A DNA stretch of 31,665 nt from Acanthamoeba lenticulata (Eukaryota; Discosea; Longamoebia; Acanthamoebidae). Position 1 is the first letter of the stretch. Each line of letters opens with the position of its first letter. Location: the NCBI GenBank assembly GCA_002179805.1, contig NAVB01000609.1, positions 1 through 31,665 on the forward strand, read 5' to 3'. The notes below the pieces were generated by a model. It had not been told where the DNA came from. It did no database searches and saw only the letters and a list, made by a program, of their open reading frames with translations. This document shows positions 30,135 through 31,665 of this stretch, in pieces. The position numbers and the translations under genes are program-made.

Positions 30135-31665
30135 TTAGACGACCTCCGCGCGGGAGCCGGTGAGGAAGTAGTAGAGGAGCTCCTCCTTCTCGCGTCCCGT
30201 GGGCTCCAGGCCGGCGGTGCCGGAGACAGAGAACGCGTCGGCGTCGATCTCGTCGTCACGTTCGCCGTCTCGTTTTCGCTGGGCGAGCAGAGTGGAGCAC
30301 ACATCGCGCAAGTGCGCCAGCTGCACGAATCGACCTTCAAACCGTGCAAGCAGTCGCGTGAGGCGGCCCAACCATCGACTCTGCAGCATCGCCACGAATT
30401 CTGTACGCGTCGCCCACATTGGCGTCAGTCATCTCGCCTTCCGGTCGTTGTCGTGGTCGTCCAGTCATAAGCGTACCTCGAATCTCGCCCTCCATGCGCG
30501 ACAACAAAACGGCCTGGAAGGCCTTGGGCAGGGAGATCAACAGCTTGACCAGCATCGCCGCCGCGCGTTGACCCTGCTCCACTTGGCCTGCCCACGACAA
30601 CATCCAGGGATTGAATCAGCAAAAAAGAGCGAAGAGCGAAGAGCTCGCGTTTGTCGCGAGAAGAGAAGAGAAAGGAACGGCGGCGGTACCGACGGCGGCA
30701 AAGTAGCGGACGTGGAGGACGAGGGTCATGTGGATGATGATGGAGGTGGCCAGCGGGAGGAACCGCATCTCGCCCTGCAGGATCTTGCGCGTGAACTCGT
30801 CCACGGCAGCCCGCCGTATGTACAACTCGTGGTGCCACGACCGCACGATCCGGTCCTCGAAAATGTCGCTGCCGCCCGCCGGTCCAGCGCTGCCGCCGCC
30901 ACCGCCGCTCGCCCGCAGGCCCTGGAGAACGTCGTTCCCGCCGAGCCTGCCATCGGCCGCCGCCGCGGCCATCGCCGCCGGCCCGGCGCCGCTCCGCCGG
31001 ACCTCGTCCTCGTAGCGGAGGAGGACGCGGTAGAAATTCTCGACCTCGCGGCACACGTCGCCAAACAGGCCGCGCTGGGTCGTGTGGATGAGGATGTACT
31101 TGGGGTCGATCGACCAGTGGTGCGTGTAGGCCGGCGCGGCGTAGCCGTCGGCCCCGACGCCGCCGCTGCCGGCAGTCGCGGCCTTGGACCGCTCGGCGTC
31201 GGCGATGACCTTGAGCCACCCGTCGGAGAAGCCCACAAAGTAGCCCCACTCGCGCATGGCCGTCAGGTAGATGTCGCTCGTGATGTCCCGCAGGTTGCGA
31301 CAGATCTGGAGGCACTGGTTCAGGTAGTAGATCGTTCGCTCGTCCAGTTGCCTTCGCGACGAGCACGCAAACCGGTGCCTGCGCCCCCCCCCACGTCGCA
31401 TTTCGTTCTTTAGATTTCGCTTTCATTCTTTTTTTAATTGCATTTTAATGAAAAGTTAAAATAAAAATTGAAAATAAAAGTACCAAAAAGCGATGCCACA
31501 AAGGGCGTTGGCGACATCGTAGTGGGTGGTGTCGAAGACGACGCCCAGCTGGTGTCGCGTGCGCTCAAACAGCTCCTCCGCTGCGTCGAGATCGCCCGTG
31601 AGGAACGCCCCTGAGGTCAAAAAATGCAGGAACCCAGACGCGTGAGTCCACTGATGCATAAAAAA
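30135..31665 (-). CDS. Partial amoebozoan protein of unknown function (runs off the right edge)
   Basis: Minus-strand exons, N-terminal part beyond 31665. The first visible exon reads QWTHASGFLHFLTSGAFLTG, DLDAAEELFERTRHQLGVVF and THYDVANALCGIAFW. It splices to QLDERTIYYLNQCLQICRNL and TSDIYLTAMREWGYFVGFSD, then a Gly/Ala-rich low-complexity insert (about 31050-30890), then FEDRIVRSWHHELYIRRAAV, FTRKILQGEMRFLPLATSII and IHMTLVLHVRYFAAVG. Further exons give GQVEQGQRAAAMLVKLLISL, EFVAMLQSRWLGRLTRLLAR and the end FLTGSRAEVV with stop at 30135. The helical, TPR-like first part recalls the C-terminal regions of amoebozoan Zn2Cys6-type regulators, but no zinc cluster is in the window, so this is a guess. 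Junctions at about 31485, 30690, 30590 and 30475 are GT-AG and keep frame. Confidence 0.5.

Noticed and set aside
30199..31413. A 404-codon plus-strand frame at the right end
   Set aside because: It crosses the introns of the minus-strand gene and has an Arg/Val/Ala composition without any motif. The minus-strand exons join in frame with consensus splice sites.

Overview
The window looks like nuclear DNA of a free-living amoebozoan, most probably Acanthamoeba. Genes are dense and lie on both strands. Exons are GC-rich and cut by many short introns of about 50 to 100 bp, most of them GT-AG. The proteins read as eukaryotic or amoebozoan families, and the tRNA genes are eukaryotic in form, including one tRNA-Tyr with a canonical intron. 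Nothing suggests an operon, phage, plasmid or CRISPR array. Many genes exist only as chains of exons, so CDS spans below are given from start codon to stop codon including introns, and exon borders are by eye.

Left part (1-8200): an F-box/leucine-rich-repeat protein (-), divergent from a class I O-methyltransferase (+) whose last exon runs in frame into a YwbE-like (DUF2196) domain. The last methyltransferase intron holds a complete U2 snRNA gene with its own TATA-like box. Next come a Vta1/LIP5 ESCRT cofactor (+), a small BAG-domain-like protein (-), tRNA-Thr(AGT), a TIGR03792-like monooxygenase-fold protein (-), and a tRNA-Tyr(GTA) with a 22-nt intron preceded by broken 5' copies of itself.

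Middle part (8200-22300): a Dicer-type RNase III (DUF283, platform, PAZ, RNase IIIa, RNase IIIb) that begins directly at DUF283 and so has no helicase; an unrecognised Ser/Pro-rich protein with a thrice-repeated motif; the nucleolar rRNA-processing factor RRP1/Nop52; an RWDD1/DFRP2-like protein (-); the WD40 protein AAMP/Sqt1; a His-rich small protein with an apparent frame break (-); a tRNA-Lys(TTT) (-); and a long coiled-coil protein with a CBP40/LAV1-2-like N-terminal domain.

Right part (22300-31665): a 14-exon ammonium transporter, a second tRNA-Lys(TTT) (-), a complex I assembly factor NDUFAF2/mimitin, phosphopantothenate-cysteine ligase (-), class III alcohol dehydrogenase (S-(hydroxymethyl)glutathione dehydrogenase), and a partial amoebozoan protein (-) that runs off the right edge.

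Most genes are unrelated housekeeping genes, with no pathway cluster. RNA and ribosome biology recurs by neighbourhood only: U2 snRNA, Dicer, RRP1, AAMP/Sqt1, RWDD1 and four tRNAs. The most notable items are the nested U2 gene, which has GAAGUA where nearly all eukaryotes have GUAGUA for branch-site recognition; two GC-AG introns; the helicase-free Dicer; and the methyltransferase-YwbE fusion. At least three places look like 1-2 nt frame breaks, which may be assembly errors.
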